This document shows, one piece after another, positions 11,891-21,660 of a stretch of DNA of 64,000 nt. Made by a program: the position numbers and the translations under genes. This DNA comes from Congeria kusceri (lineage: Eukaryota; Mollusca; Bivalvia; Myida; Dreissenidae): NCBI GenBank assembly GCA_027627225.1, contig CM051025.1, positions 76,533,974-76,597,973 of the forward strand, written 5' to 3'. Under the pieces are notes generated by a model. That model saw nothing but the letters and a program-made list of their open reading frames with translations. It did no database searches and had not been told where the DNA came from. Positions within the stretch are counted from its first letter, which is position 1; each line of letters starts with the position of its first letter.

Positions 11891-12402
11891 ATTAAAGGGA
11901 CTATGTCAACGAAACGGGCCTCAAGGGGGTAATTTCTTTTTAAAAAATAAGAAATTACGATATTAAAACAAGCAAACAATAACGGTTAAAATAATATATA
12001 TATAATGAGAAAATAGCTTTTGCATTCTTAGATAAAAATATATTTATAATGTCGGTCGTGTTTGTTTTGGGCCTTTTCTTGTTTACATTTTGACGTCTGA
12101 ATTGTGAGTATTTTCTATAACCGCAGTTTACACATATTAACTTACAAAGCTGAATAGCGCAGTTGGTTAAAGCGCTTTCCACTGTAATTTTTTTGTATGG
12201 CTCCTAAGTCGTGAGTTCGATACTCGCTTGGGGTTTAATTGTTCCAACATTTTAACTGATTTGTTTTTATCAAATATCTCATTATGTATTCTTTAATTTA
12301 TTTGTATTCTATATACATGTCTTAGCATAGCGCATTTCTGTCATCTATTATAATTTACAGTGCAATAGGAAACAACTTTTTCGTTGCCATAGTCGCTTTA
12401 AT
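11891..12402 (+). mobile_element. ~512-bp TIR element with internal tRNA-like boxes
   Basis: The left end starts ATTAAAGGGACTATG and the right end, read in reverse complement, is ATTAAAGCGACTATG. Similarity runs on through CAACGAAA, giving inverted termini of about 24 bp with two differences. Inside lies a tRNA-like stretch: TAGCGCAGTTGG (12155-12166) fits the pol III A box, and GAGTTCGATACTC (12213-12225) fits the B box. No clear target-site duplication flanks it. It could be a MITE that captured a tRNA-derived SINE head, or a SINE whose ends are coincidentally inverted. It encodes no protein. Confidence 0.6.
12144..12235 (+). other. tRNA-like sequence with A and B boxes (SINE head or tRNA relic)
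   Basis: The A box (12155-12166) and B box (12213-12225) are spaced as in a tRNA gene. The D-arm half is recognisable (GCGCAGTTGGTTAAAGCGC), but the anticodon region is expanded with a T run and does not fold well, and the acceptor stem is not evident. I therefore do not call a functional tRNA. It is probably the pol III promoter of a SINE. Confidence 0.5.
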
Positions 12403-15400
12403 GTAGACACATCTATTTTATCTTTATTTCACATACATACCTGCCTTTATTTGATATGATTATATGTTTTAATTAATTCTAGGCATACGGAAGCGTCACA
12501 CGGTTCTTGTACAAACAAACATAACGACAAACAACAAGTGGTTTATGGTTTACACCAGGAATTTTAAAACGAGCTGTTAAAGGAGAGCTATTGTGGTCAA
12601 TGGAAGCACAACCCATTGTCCTAGGTAAATCGTGTGGCGTAAACTATTAACCAGTAGACGAACATAGATCGCTCCGCGTTTCTGTTTGTCCAAGGTTGTT
12701 TGTCCAAGGATTTAAGTAAATCGAGTGGATTATGCAACTATATGCTATTATTTACCACTGAAATATAAACCCATAATAGGTCAACTCAATACTTGATTGA
12801 CAAGTATCTACTGGTCAATTCATTTTCAGAGCACCTCTTCTGAAAAGTTGGTTGCAATAATTTTCCGTATATTATTTTATAGAAAACCGTTAAAACCCCT
12901 GATAGAATTTCAAAACATACTAGCAGAAATGTTTAATTGTAATCTTCTAATAAATTGTGTCAAGTCATCAATGTTGTCTAATGAACTCATACCAGCAAGT
13001 TCTCCTTAAACAATAAAGAGAATATCCTGTAGAACTTATGAGAACGTATGTTTTACGATGTCACTGAAGAGGTTAGGGTAATACCAGCGGTTCTCATCTT
13101 CGCATGTAATTTGCATTTGTTTGCATTCAGCATAAACTTCAGATCAAACGAATATATGGAAGCATACATTATGTTTAATATTTATTGTAGTGCAAATTAT
13201 CTTCATGGCGTCGGTGTCAACTGACACTTGTAAATATCTTCTTCATATAAGTCAACGCAATAAACTCTTAATTAAAACTGAATGTGTGTGAAAACTGAAA
13301 ACATATTCTGCTCAAAATCAACGTTTAGTGCATTGAACAGACATATAAAAACATGAATTAGGCATATCGTTTGCATTCTACTTAAAAACACGTGTACGTA
13401 TTTATTTTAATGTTTTACATTGTTAAATGTTTTAGTGAAATAAAACATACAATCATTGCCTTGCACCTTAGTTTTTACATATTTTGCAAAATTCAGCACA
13501 AACATGAACAAATTTAGCAATGTGCTTTAAATTAGTTTATTCAAGATAAACATATCGTGTAATAAGTTCAGTTATTTTAAAATATCTTAAGCAGGCATTC
13601 AATCGTTATAAGAAAATATTTATTGAAAATCCACGGCATAACCCAATGTGAAGCAATTATTGAACTTCGAACTATCAGCCTGCAAACTCGCTAGTATAAA
13701 TAATTCAGGAATATTGCCAATACTATAAAGTAATCATTCGTGGGCCTCGCCGCAGTTGTGCTGATTGAAGTGGGAAAACATTTACGCGTGTGAACGAACG
13801 CATTCGTCTATCAACTCTCTTTCTGTAAGTGAGTGTTTCACGTGTATACGTTCGTTTTTTTTATATATACATTGTGTTAGTTATTGGGTATGATTGTGAT
13901 TTTATACGTTAATCTAGAGGATATAATTTTGGAGAGGAATACGTATGGAAAGGATTGAATCGTTAAGATAACATACTGCAATATATTAGTAAATATTTTG
14001 TATGTATTGCATTATGATGTTGGCTTAAAAGGCATAGTTCTGTATATTGATAGAAATGGACTGGTCTGGCGTAATATAACTAGGACTTAATTGCGCTGAT
14101 GCCAGTTCATGGGAAAATATTAAAATTAGCGTTTAGTTTTATTTCACATTAATGATCATAATATATTTTGAAAAGTATTTAGTCAGTATCGCATCGTTAT
14201 AACTAATGAATGCTTTTCAATACGTGTTTACGGTATTTCAATGCACAAACGTGTTCATTTTATATAACAACACAAATGAACAGCGACTATATTAAGAACT
14301 CTTAGATTTCAAGTAAATGATAATATAACAATAACTATCCTAAATGAATGACGTGATTTAGGAATAAGCAATTCATTGTTATTCCTAAGGATTGTATATG
14401 AATACACATTAACGGCGCAAAAGCCATTGTAATGCCCATTCGTAGTATGGCCATTGAACTATGTTTGCACAATTAAATAAATGTCAAGGTTTTCTAAATA
14501 TTTTCATTGCCATATAAAAGTAACAATTACAGGAGTGTCACATGTTATGAGATATTTTTATTATGTTTGCGCAAATATTACAGTAATTGAGATTTACGTC
14601 GAACAGGTGTTTTCATTAACTATTATAACATGACAGTAGATTCGTTTAAGTACACACTTTATTAAAGTCGTTAGACAGATTGGTTTGGATTTAATATGTT
14701 TTAACATTATATAAATGTTGTCAAATGAAATGCAACCATTTCGTCCCTGACATTCTCTCATGATTGAATTCACAAACCATTTTTTTTCTAGATAACACAT
14801 TATTTTCGGCCTGCTAGCAGAGCATTGAAGAGTGGTTTGCCTGATAACAGAGTTGGCATTATTCTTAGATACATAAAGCAATATCGCAAAACTGCTTAAA
14901 CAAAGCAGCGTATGTTCTATTGGAGTTAATTCGTGATAAAGGTTCGTTAATCAAAGCTGGACTTAAATTGAAAAGTTATTTTTAAGTTATTAATGTGAGT
15001 GTTATGGCGGATCAGCGGACTAAACGAATTTCATGACTATAAATCATACAAAATAATAGTTACACTGTTCGTATTTAATTTAATTCTTCGACAGGTAAAC
15101 GCAGTTTAAACTATTTGTTATTATTTATTTATTTAAAAAAAAGAAATTGAAACTGGTAATAACATGTATGAGTTTACACATTTTTTTGTAATTAAACACA
15201 TTTCAGATGAACTAATAAATGTAAGATTTTTAATTTTAAAAATGTATTCATACCATCCACTGACTATGAGTAAATCTTTGAAATGTGTAGTTTTTACAGT
15301 GTTGTAACACTAAAATTGTTTTGCTATTTTTATGCTTTATGAAAATCATGACATACGAAAATAAACGTTAAATATGCGTTAAACTTTTTTTGAATTTCGT

Positions 15401-16366
15401 TTGCTGTGTAACTAAAGTATATATAAGTTGTTTAATGAACAATAGTATACATATTATATCATGTCCTTCATATGCTGGTTTTGATGGTTTTACACCAAAC
15501 TTCAATGATTACTTTTAAACTGGATTTAATCAACTAATATACATTATTTGCAAAGGCAACAGGTGGTTCCTGCAACATATCAACAGATAAACATATAGCA
15601 AACGATTTAATTGGAAAGTGCTATTTACGATAAAAAAAAAAGACATTTGAATCGATATTTATTTTGATCGCACCTGTTTTTATACACCATATCTTCGTCT
15701 TAGTAGCTGTATACACATATTTTTGTCAAATGGTTTTTGACTGATTTAATTTAGTTTCATGTTAATTAGAAAGCTGTAGATATGCATATATGTATTAATG
15801 GACATGGGTATTACGTTACATAGCCGTTTACACCTAATAACTAAATACATTAAAATAATTGGCATGTCACGGAAACGTGAAGTTTGACGACATATCGTGA
15901 AAAAAATGTTCTTGAAATATTCAAAGTTATAAGAGTATAGCGTAATTCACAACACCCAACACGGTGAAGAGTTGATTGAATTAATCATTGAACTGTAACA
16001 GAAGGTATTTTTAGGATGTAGAACATTTCAATATAAAAATAAAATTCAAACAGTGTTTTTAACTGACATAACAGACGGGACCCCCATACGGGTAACTCAG
16101 TGAAATAGAACCTTATCTACCCCTAGTTGCTTTTTATGGCTGGGTATATATATACTCTATACCCAACGCTAATTGCATCCACATATTAGAGTGACAGTCC
16201 ATGCATACCCGGCCGTCTACTCAAATGGGTACAAACTCATAATAATAATTATGCAAACTGTCAACTCATCAACATGTCTGAAGCCTATTCCTACATTGTT
16301 AAAATAGTAAAATATTTCAGTTACATTACAGTTTCATATTCAATATTTATCTTATTATTATAAGTA

Positions 16367-16367
<1 letters not shown>
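12403..16367. other. Non-coding region upstream of receptor gene
   Basis: AT-rich, with no recognised protein or RNA gene; the 95-codon minus frame at 14594-14881 shows no known motif. Within it, 13715-13830 could hold a promoter and untranslated first exon of the receptor (separate entry). A perfect 8-bp-stem hairpin, TGGGTATA / TATACCCA, lies at 16141-16165 with a nine-base loop; its role is unknown. Confidence 0.45.
13715..13830 (+). promoter_or_regulatory. Candidate promoter, 5' UTR exon and splice donor for receptor
   Basis: A CTATAAAG motif near 13721 is followed by a locally CpG-richer stretch and then TTCT-GTAAGT at 13821-13830, a good splice donor. The receptor coding exon downstream starts behind a good acceptor at 16742, so an untranslated exon here joined by a ~2.9-kb intron would fit. 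This is inference only; no transcript evidence is available. Confidence 0.2.

Positions 16368-16416
<49 letters not shown>
16368..16416. repeat. (ATT)n microsatellite
   Basis: An uninterrupted run of ATT/TTA triplets about 49 bp long lies in the presumed intron upstream of the receptor coding exon. Confidence 0.95.
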
Positions 16417-16727
16417 TAAAAAGTAGTGATTACTTCACAAGAGAGGTATTGATTGTACACATGACTGAAATAAATAAAGTTCTTATGAAAATCTAACATA
16501 GTTTTTTTCGCGCTGATGAGTAACTTTTTCTGTGAAAGAGGGAATAACTACAATGCGTCATTACATGGAGATGGAAAACGTTTTGTTTGTATGATAATAT
16601 AAACTTGAGCGTAAACACGGATTATATTCAACGTATCACTATTCATGCAGATTAGGAAAATGAACAAAAACACTGTGAGACTATTTTAAGATATGTGCAT
16701 GGTCTCAGAAGCATGTTTTTGTCTTTA

Positions 16728-16742
16728 TTTGATTATTTTCAG
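16728..16742 (+). promoter_or_regulatory. Splice acceptor before receptor coding exon
   Basis: A pyrimidine-rich stretch ending in TTTTCAG at 16742. It implies that the upstream in-frame ATG codons at 16693 and 16699 are intronic and that the coding exon begins with untranslated sequence before the ATG at 16774. Confidence 0.5.
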
Positions 16743-16773
16743 ATATAACAGAAACGTCACCCAAGTCAACGCT

Positions 16774-18006
16774 ATGGTGGAAGCTACGACTGTGCGTTAT
16801 ACTGTATTACCTACTAACGATACGTTGAATGGATCGTTTATATATGCGTACGACTTAGATTCCGATGTTCACTATACCAAAGACAGTGACGGTAGTTTAC
16901 TGGACATTTACAGTACTGGATTATACAGTCAAGAATTACACGAAACTTTTCTTAGCAATCTTGATCGCCATTCCGCTACGTTCTCCGGAGTGCTTGCTGT
17001 GTGGACATGCATTATCAACATATGCATAATTGTTCTCTGTTCCATGGGCTCATCTACTAAACAGGATGCCATTTATGTCCAAATAATAAACTTTTGCGTT
17101 TCAAATATTCTGTGTGGGGTTTTCGTACTTCCTCTTACAGTTTATCAGATTTTGCATGTTTGGGAACTTGGGCAAACCATATGTAGAATTTTTATTGTCT
17201 CAGATATTTTACTGCCATTCGTTTCAACAATAATAATTATAATTATAACTTGCGACAGATTGTTGTTTATAACACACCCAGTGCTGCATTCGTGGTTGTT
17301 TCAAAAGTCACTTATGAAGGTGATTGTTATGATGCCCTGGATAGTAGCGGTGGTTATTGTGGTACCAGTTTGGACATCTGGCCTCTTTCCGCAAGCGCAG
17401 GTTGAACACGGGTGTTTTATTGTAATGTCGGAAGAAATTGGTATCTTATGCACGGTACTGACATACTTTATTCCATTACTGGTCATCGTAGTTCTGACAT
17501 TCAAACTAATATTGTCAAAACTTCAGCGTAGGGAAGAAACCAACAATACAACAAACACCAATAGAAACACGTGCAATAATAATCTATTAGACATCGACGA
17601 ACTTACGTCAAGCGCAAAGCCAACTCCCGAACATTCCCCACGTGTACAAAGTTCGTGTCTGATACGTAATGATACAATGACCGCAATGATTGGTTCAAAA
17701 AGTGTGGCCGCCGATAACAATCCTGTCAATATTGTAACTGTGTGTTTGGTTAACATGATTTACACCACTATGTGGTTCCCTTTCCAGTGTGTGAGTCTCA
17801 TTTACACTCTGTGTGACTCACGCTTTTGTTCACTGTCGCCGGAACTTACACAGGTTGTGACACTCCTAGCTGCTGCCAGTGCAGGAGTGGTTCCACTGAT
17901 TTGGCTTCTCGATAAGGACTTGAAGGAAAACATTAACCGTATCCGAGGAAAACAAACGCCAGCATGTCTGCATGATAGCGTTGTTAGTGAGGAGACATTT
18001 GTGTAA
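16774..18006 (+). CDS. Class A G-protein-coupled receptor, aminergic-like, divergent
   Basis: A 410-residue seven-pass plasma-membrane receptor. The frame is open from 16693, but TTTGATTATTTTCAG ending at 16742 is a splice acceptor, so I start at the first ATG behind it (16774). The N-terminus holds sequons N15-D-T and N19-G-S. Seen: TM1 ~70-91; TM2 ~99-122; Cys137 (3.25), likely disulfide partner of Cys214 in loop 2; Asp144 at 3.32, the amine-anchoring position; D161-R162 at the end of TM3 (DRL instead of DRY); Trp189 in TM4; Pro234 in TM5; an M-W-F-P-F motif (W334, P336) in TM6; Pro374 in TM7. Loop 3 is about 70 residues, polar and Asn/Thr-rich. Oddities: 2.50 is Asn111 instead of Asp, NPxxY is replaced by V-P-L-I-W, and the TM7 aromatic residues typical of amine receptors are missing. 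The ligand is not predictable. Coding appears to be in one exon. Confidence 0.88.
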   Translation: MVEATTVRYTVLPTNDTLNGSFIYAYDLDSDVHYTKDSDGSLLDIYSTGLYSQELHETFLSNLDRHSATFSGVLAVWTCIINICIIVLCSMGSSTKQDAIYVQIINFCVSNILCGVFVLPLTVYQILHVWELGQTICRIFIVSDILLPFVSTIIIIIITCDRLLFITHPVLHSWLFQKSLMKVIVMMPWIVAVVIVVPVWTSGLFPQAQVEHGCFIVMSEEIGILCTVLTYFIPLLVIVVLTFKLILSKLQRREETNNTTNTNRNTCNNNLLDIDELTSSAKPTPEHSPRVQSSCLIRNDTMTAMIGSKSVAADNNPVNIVTVCLVNMIYTTMWFPFQCVSLIYTLCDSRFCSLSPELTQVVTLLAAASAGVVPLIWLLDKDLKENINRIRGKQTPACLHDSVVSEETFV

Positions 18007-19137
18007 AACGTTATTACACGTGTATTATGTTTATACACAGATTTAATATAGTCAAATATATATGTATGTGTGAGTGTTCTCAACCACCAAAACACACAAG
18101 CTGATGTGATTTTGTTTACACATTTATTTGTAACGTTGTATTCACTTCACCTTTTTAATGAAACTGTGCATGAAGAATGTTTTTACTTGTTTTTATTTAG
18201 GCGCATGTATCTGTCTAATTTTTATAAATAATGGGATTTGTCTAAAACGAATGTTTTTGTTAGACTATGTTATTTTCTTAATGCAAGTGATGAATTTGTA
18301 CTTTGTATTGTATCTTCTTATTTAAATGCACGGTTCGAAAATCAAATGTAAGATATCAAATGTATGTTTATCTCTGTTTCGGATAAGTGATCATTTGCAA
18401 ATAAGTTAAATAATAATTGTGTATATTGATGAATGTTTACGTCAGTTTCAAAGTTTATTAATTAAACATTATACGGAATACATATTCACTCTGCTTTTTG
18501 GTTACCCGATTTTTTTATAAATACGTATGTAACTGATTTTGTTTGACCATTTTAATCTTAGTTTTTACAAATTTTACTAACACATACATGTTTTTTTTCG
18601 ATATTCTATATTCTATACTACTTAGAGTTTCAAACTAACCTTCGCAAATCATCATTGCCGTCACATTACATAGAAACCATGCTATAAGATTGATATATTC
18701 GGATGTAAGGTCTTTTCCGTCTAGGGTAGAGTCCTAAATTGAATAAATAGCCAGACGCGGTCAATAAAGACCATGAGCCATTCTGATAACAACATCGCCA
18801 CGTAAAGCATCGGATATGATCCGGGGATGAAAGAGAGTTTACATTTATTAGTATGTTTTCAGAGAATATTCATTGCATATTTTATTGTGATTCTTTGATA
18901 TTGAATGGTTTACACAACGAATGGTCGAATATATTCTAATAAACTACAACATCAATGCGATAGTGTAGGCGCAATTAGAACATCTTTAGGAGAAACCCTT
19001 AGTGCGGATACAGAACATTTATCTTCTGTCGAAGTTATTAACTACACTGCAAACATCAAGCATCACGATATATTTATTTTCACAGCTGCTTAATGTCTTT
19101 TATTCCGTTATTGGGAAATTTCGCGCACGCTCGAGGC
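18007..19137. other. Receptor 3' flank, non-coding
   Basis: AT-rich sequence after the receptor stop codon. ATTAAA near 18462 and AATAAA near 18743 are possible polyadenylation signals. No other gene is visible; the 62-codon frame at 18905-19093 has no recognisable content. Confidence 0.45.
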
Positions 19138-19443
19138 AAGAACAGAACAGAACAGAACATTTTATTTAAGACTTGTACAAGTACATCGTCTACAACACAT
19201 ATCAATATAATACATGCAATCAACATGACATAGCGTAGTGTTAAATAAATATATACAATTCATTCTAATCAATGCATATTTCGAAAGTAGGAAATCGGAG
19301 GATGAACGTTAACCGTGTGTTAATTTTAACGAAAGTTAGTGCATTTCTAACATTCATAGCTTCCTTAATAAACTTACACAGATTAAAAACATCTGATTTA
19401 TTAGTTGAATTTAAAAGCTGGGTAAATTTATAGACAGACGGTT

Positions 19444-20308
19444 TTACATAGAAATATCTTCTAATATATTTTTTCTGATGTCAGTATAACAATTGCAAAT
19501 GATGGCAAAATGGTATTCGTCCTCAATATCTGTAGAATTATAAAGTGTACAATGTCTTTCCTCTCGTGGAATTCGATTATATCTTCCTGTTTGTATTCTG
19601 AGAGGAAGTCCATTTAATCTTATTCTACTCATGTATAAGCAATAACATTTTGATAAAATATCTAAATATCGCTCGTAATAATGTGTTGATTTACACAATT
19701 TATACTGACACAACATTGAGCTGTTGTCAATTTTTGACATCGTTTCTTGTTTAAAGGTGTCTATAATACGGGTTTTTAACTCATTCAAAAATAAATCCAG
19801 ATTGATACTGCTAACATTATCAAATACATATGCAAATCCATAATCAGCTAACAACTTTCTTATATTTGCTGACCAATTTAAATGTCCGTTATAACTATCA
19901 ATAACAGATTGGGAATAAATAGTTTTAACAATAATATTGTTTGAGCTAGCAATTTTCAGCCAGTATTTAATCATTTTAATATCTACTAATAAACAATGGG
20001 TAACGTCCCAACTCACTATATGTAATTGCATTACAAGTATTTATTTTAACCTTTAACAATCGCTTGCAAAACTTAAGGTGGACTCTTTCAAGTTCCTTTG
20101 ACTTAGTATAACCCCATACTTCACAGGAATAATTCAATATAGGACTCACAAAGGCATCAAATAACTGACACATTGTCTTAGGACTTAAGTCAAACTCCTT
20201 ACATTTGCATAAAAGAATGTTCATTGCTTTCAAAGCTTTACCAACTAGGTGTTCCTGATTTAAAATAAATTTTCCAGTGTAATTAAAAATTGTTCCCAAA
20301 TAGTTCAA
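19444..20308 (-). pseudogene. LINE ORF C-terminus (thumb and Cys-His-like end)
   Basis: Two overlapping frames (19976-20308 and 19444-20031) are pieces of one reading frame broken near 20000. The end has H-C-T-L-Y-N followed by E-D-E-Y-H-F-A-I-I-C-N-C, matching the C-termini of the two other LINE fragments in this window. Confidence 0.8.
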
Positions 20309-20934
20309 TCATTTACAACTTCTATTCTTTGTCCATCGTATGACCAGTTTTCACTATTTAATAATCCACCCCTTCTACGAAAAAACATAATTTTAGTCTT
20401 CGAAGTATTTACCTTGAGTCCCCAGGTATCACAATATGACTTTAAACTATTTAAATGTTGTTGTACCTCACATGGGGTTTTACCTAAAATGGCCATATCA
20501 TCTGCAAAAAGTAGAAGTATCAAAACAATATCATCTAAAACTAGGCCACAGTCAGTATCTTTTTGTAAAAACAACTCTAAATCTTCGACAAAAATATAAA
20601 ACAATAGAGGTGACATTACTTCGCCTTGACGCAAGCCCACTACATATTCAAAGTAATCAGAATAATTAGAACACAGTTTAACACGAGATTTAACATGCTG
20701 ATACATATCTCTTACAATTCTTAAAAGTTTTCCACGTACACCACAATTGTATAATTTCAACCACAAGCCATTTCTATAACTAGAATCAAAATATTTCATC
20801 ATGTCAACGAAGATAACATATAACCTTTTGTTTTCACTAATATATTTTTGCACCAATGACATAAGTACAAATATTGCATCAACAGTGGATCTACCGTTAC
20901 GGAATCCGAATTGCGCACCCGAAATAGTGTTGTG
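20305..20934 (-). pseudogene. LINE RT, palm domain with FADD
   Basis: Same phase as the preceding segment. It contains Q-F-G-F-R-x-G-R-S-T, then V-D-M-M-K-Y-F-D (motif A), G-L-R-Q-G-E-V-M-S-P-L-L (motif B) and L-L-F-A-D-D-M-A (motif C with both catalytic aspartates). It ends at a frameshift near 20300, and the thumb continues in another phase. Confidence 0.88.
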
Positions 20935-21600
20935 CTAATTACAAAACTGCTCAATTCGCTTGTTTATAACTGTAGTAAAAAGCTTCGCTAAACAACTAAC
21001 CAATGTAATTCCTCTATAATTATTCACATCGTTTTTATCACCCTTTTTATGCAATGGGATAATTATACCTTCAGTCCAGTTATCTGGAAAATAACCTGAG
21101 TTTAGTATAGAATTAAACAGATCACACAAATGTGATGATAAAATATCAATACTTTCAATTAAGTATTCATTTAAAATACAGTCACTGCCAAAAGCTTTGT
21201 TCCGTTTCAAAGATTTCACAGCGGTAACGATTTCATTAACGGTAAAAGGTTGATCTAGTTCAGGAAAATATTCATTCGGATAATTAAAGTCATTGTTTTC
21301 GCAAAAAGTCGCCTGAACATTTTCACAATCAAAAATGTTGTTACTTAAATTTGAAAAATATTCTTTGAACTCATTTAATGATAAATTATTTCCCACATTA
21401 CTCGTTCGTTTGCTGAAATATTTCCAGAACTCTTTTGGTTTACTCTTTTTTAAGTTTTCAATTTCAACCATCTTTCGCTTGTAAAATATTGACTTCTTTT
21501 TACGTATGAAATTTTAATAATTCCTTTTACTCTCACATAGCTGTGTTCTATTGGCGTCAGACTGACAAACATTAAAACGACGCAGATCTGCTAGGTTTGT
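20935..21600 (-). pseudogene. LINE RT, N-terminal half (linker and fingers)
   Basis: 178 codons from 21471, with recognisable in-frame LINE sequence further upstream beyond a TAA near 21510. It carries the I-I-P-L-x-K-K-G-D block and N-Y-R-G-I-T-L typical of LINE reverse transcriptase. The frame is broken by a TAG at 20935-20937 that lies in phase with the palm domain downstream, so this is a single nonsense change. Confidence 0.85.
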
Positions 21601-21660
21601 TCTAGAGTTCATTTGCGCACAAAAGGGTGCACAGTGATTAAACTTATTAACTTTCTATGT

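Larger units (their letters stand above)
19138..21660 (-). mobile_element. 5'-truncated, inactivated LINE (non-LTR retrotransposon)
   Basis: On the minus strand, a reverse-transcriptase ORF decays from about 21660 to 19444, followed by a short 3' UTR ending in (GTTCT)n at 19138-19160. Seen in order: linker; RT fingers with N-Y-R-G-I-T (20935-21471); an in-frame TAG at 20935-20937; RT palm with F-V-D-x-x-K-x-F-D and the catalytic F-A-D-D (20305-20862); a one-base frameshift near 20300; thumb (19976-20308); another shift near 20000; and a C-terminal part with E-D-E-Y-H-F (19444-20031). A further TAA lies near 21510. No endonuclease domain remains, so it is 5' truncated. The clade is not certain; the RT and 3' stem-loop plus microsatellite tail are compatible with CR1/L2/Jockey-type LINEs. 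Confidence 0.88.

Noticed and set aside
12144..12235. Functional tRNA gene
   Set aside because: A and B boxes fit, but the anticodon region contains a T-run expansion and no acceptor stem is visible.
16693..16773. Upstream start codons of the receptor at 16693 and 16699
   Set aside because: They lie before a strong splice acceptor ending at 16742 and would add a short hydrophobic stretch with no receptor similarity.
17301..18095. Minus-strand frames at 17301-17504, 17523-17756 and 17802-18095
   Set aside because: Shadows of the receptor coding exon.
20414..20669. Plus-strand frames inside the LINE
   Set aside because: Antisense shadows of the reverse transcriptase.
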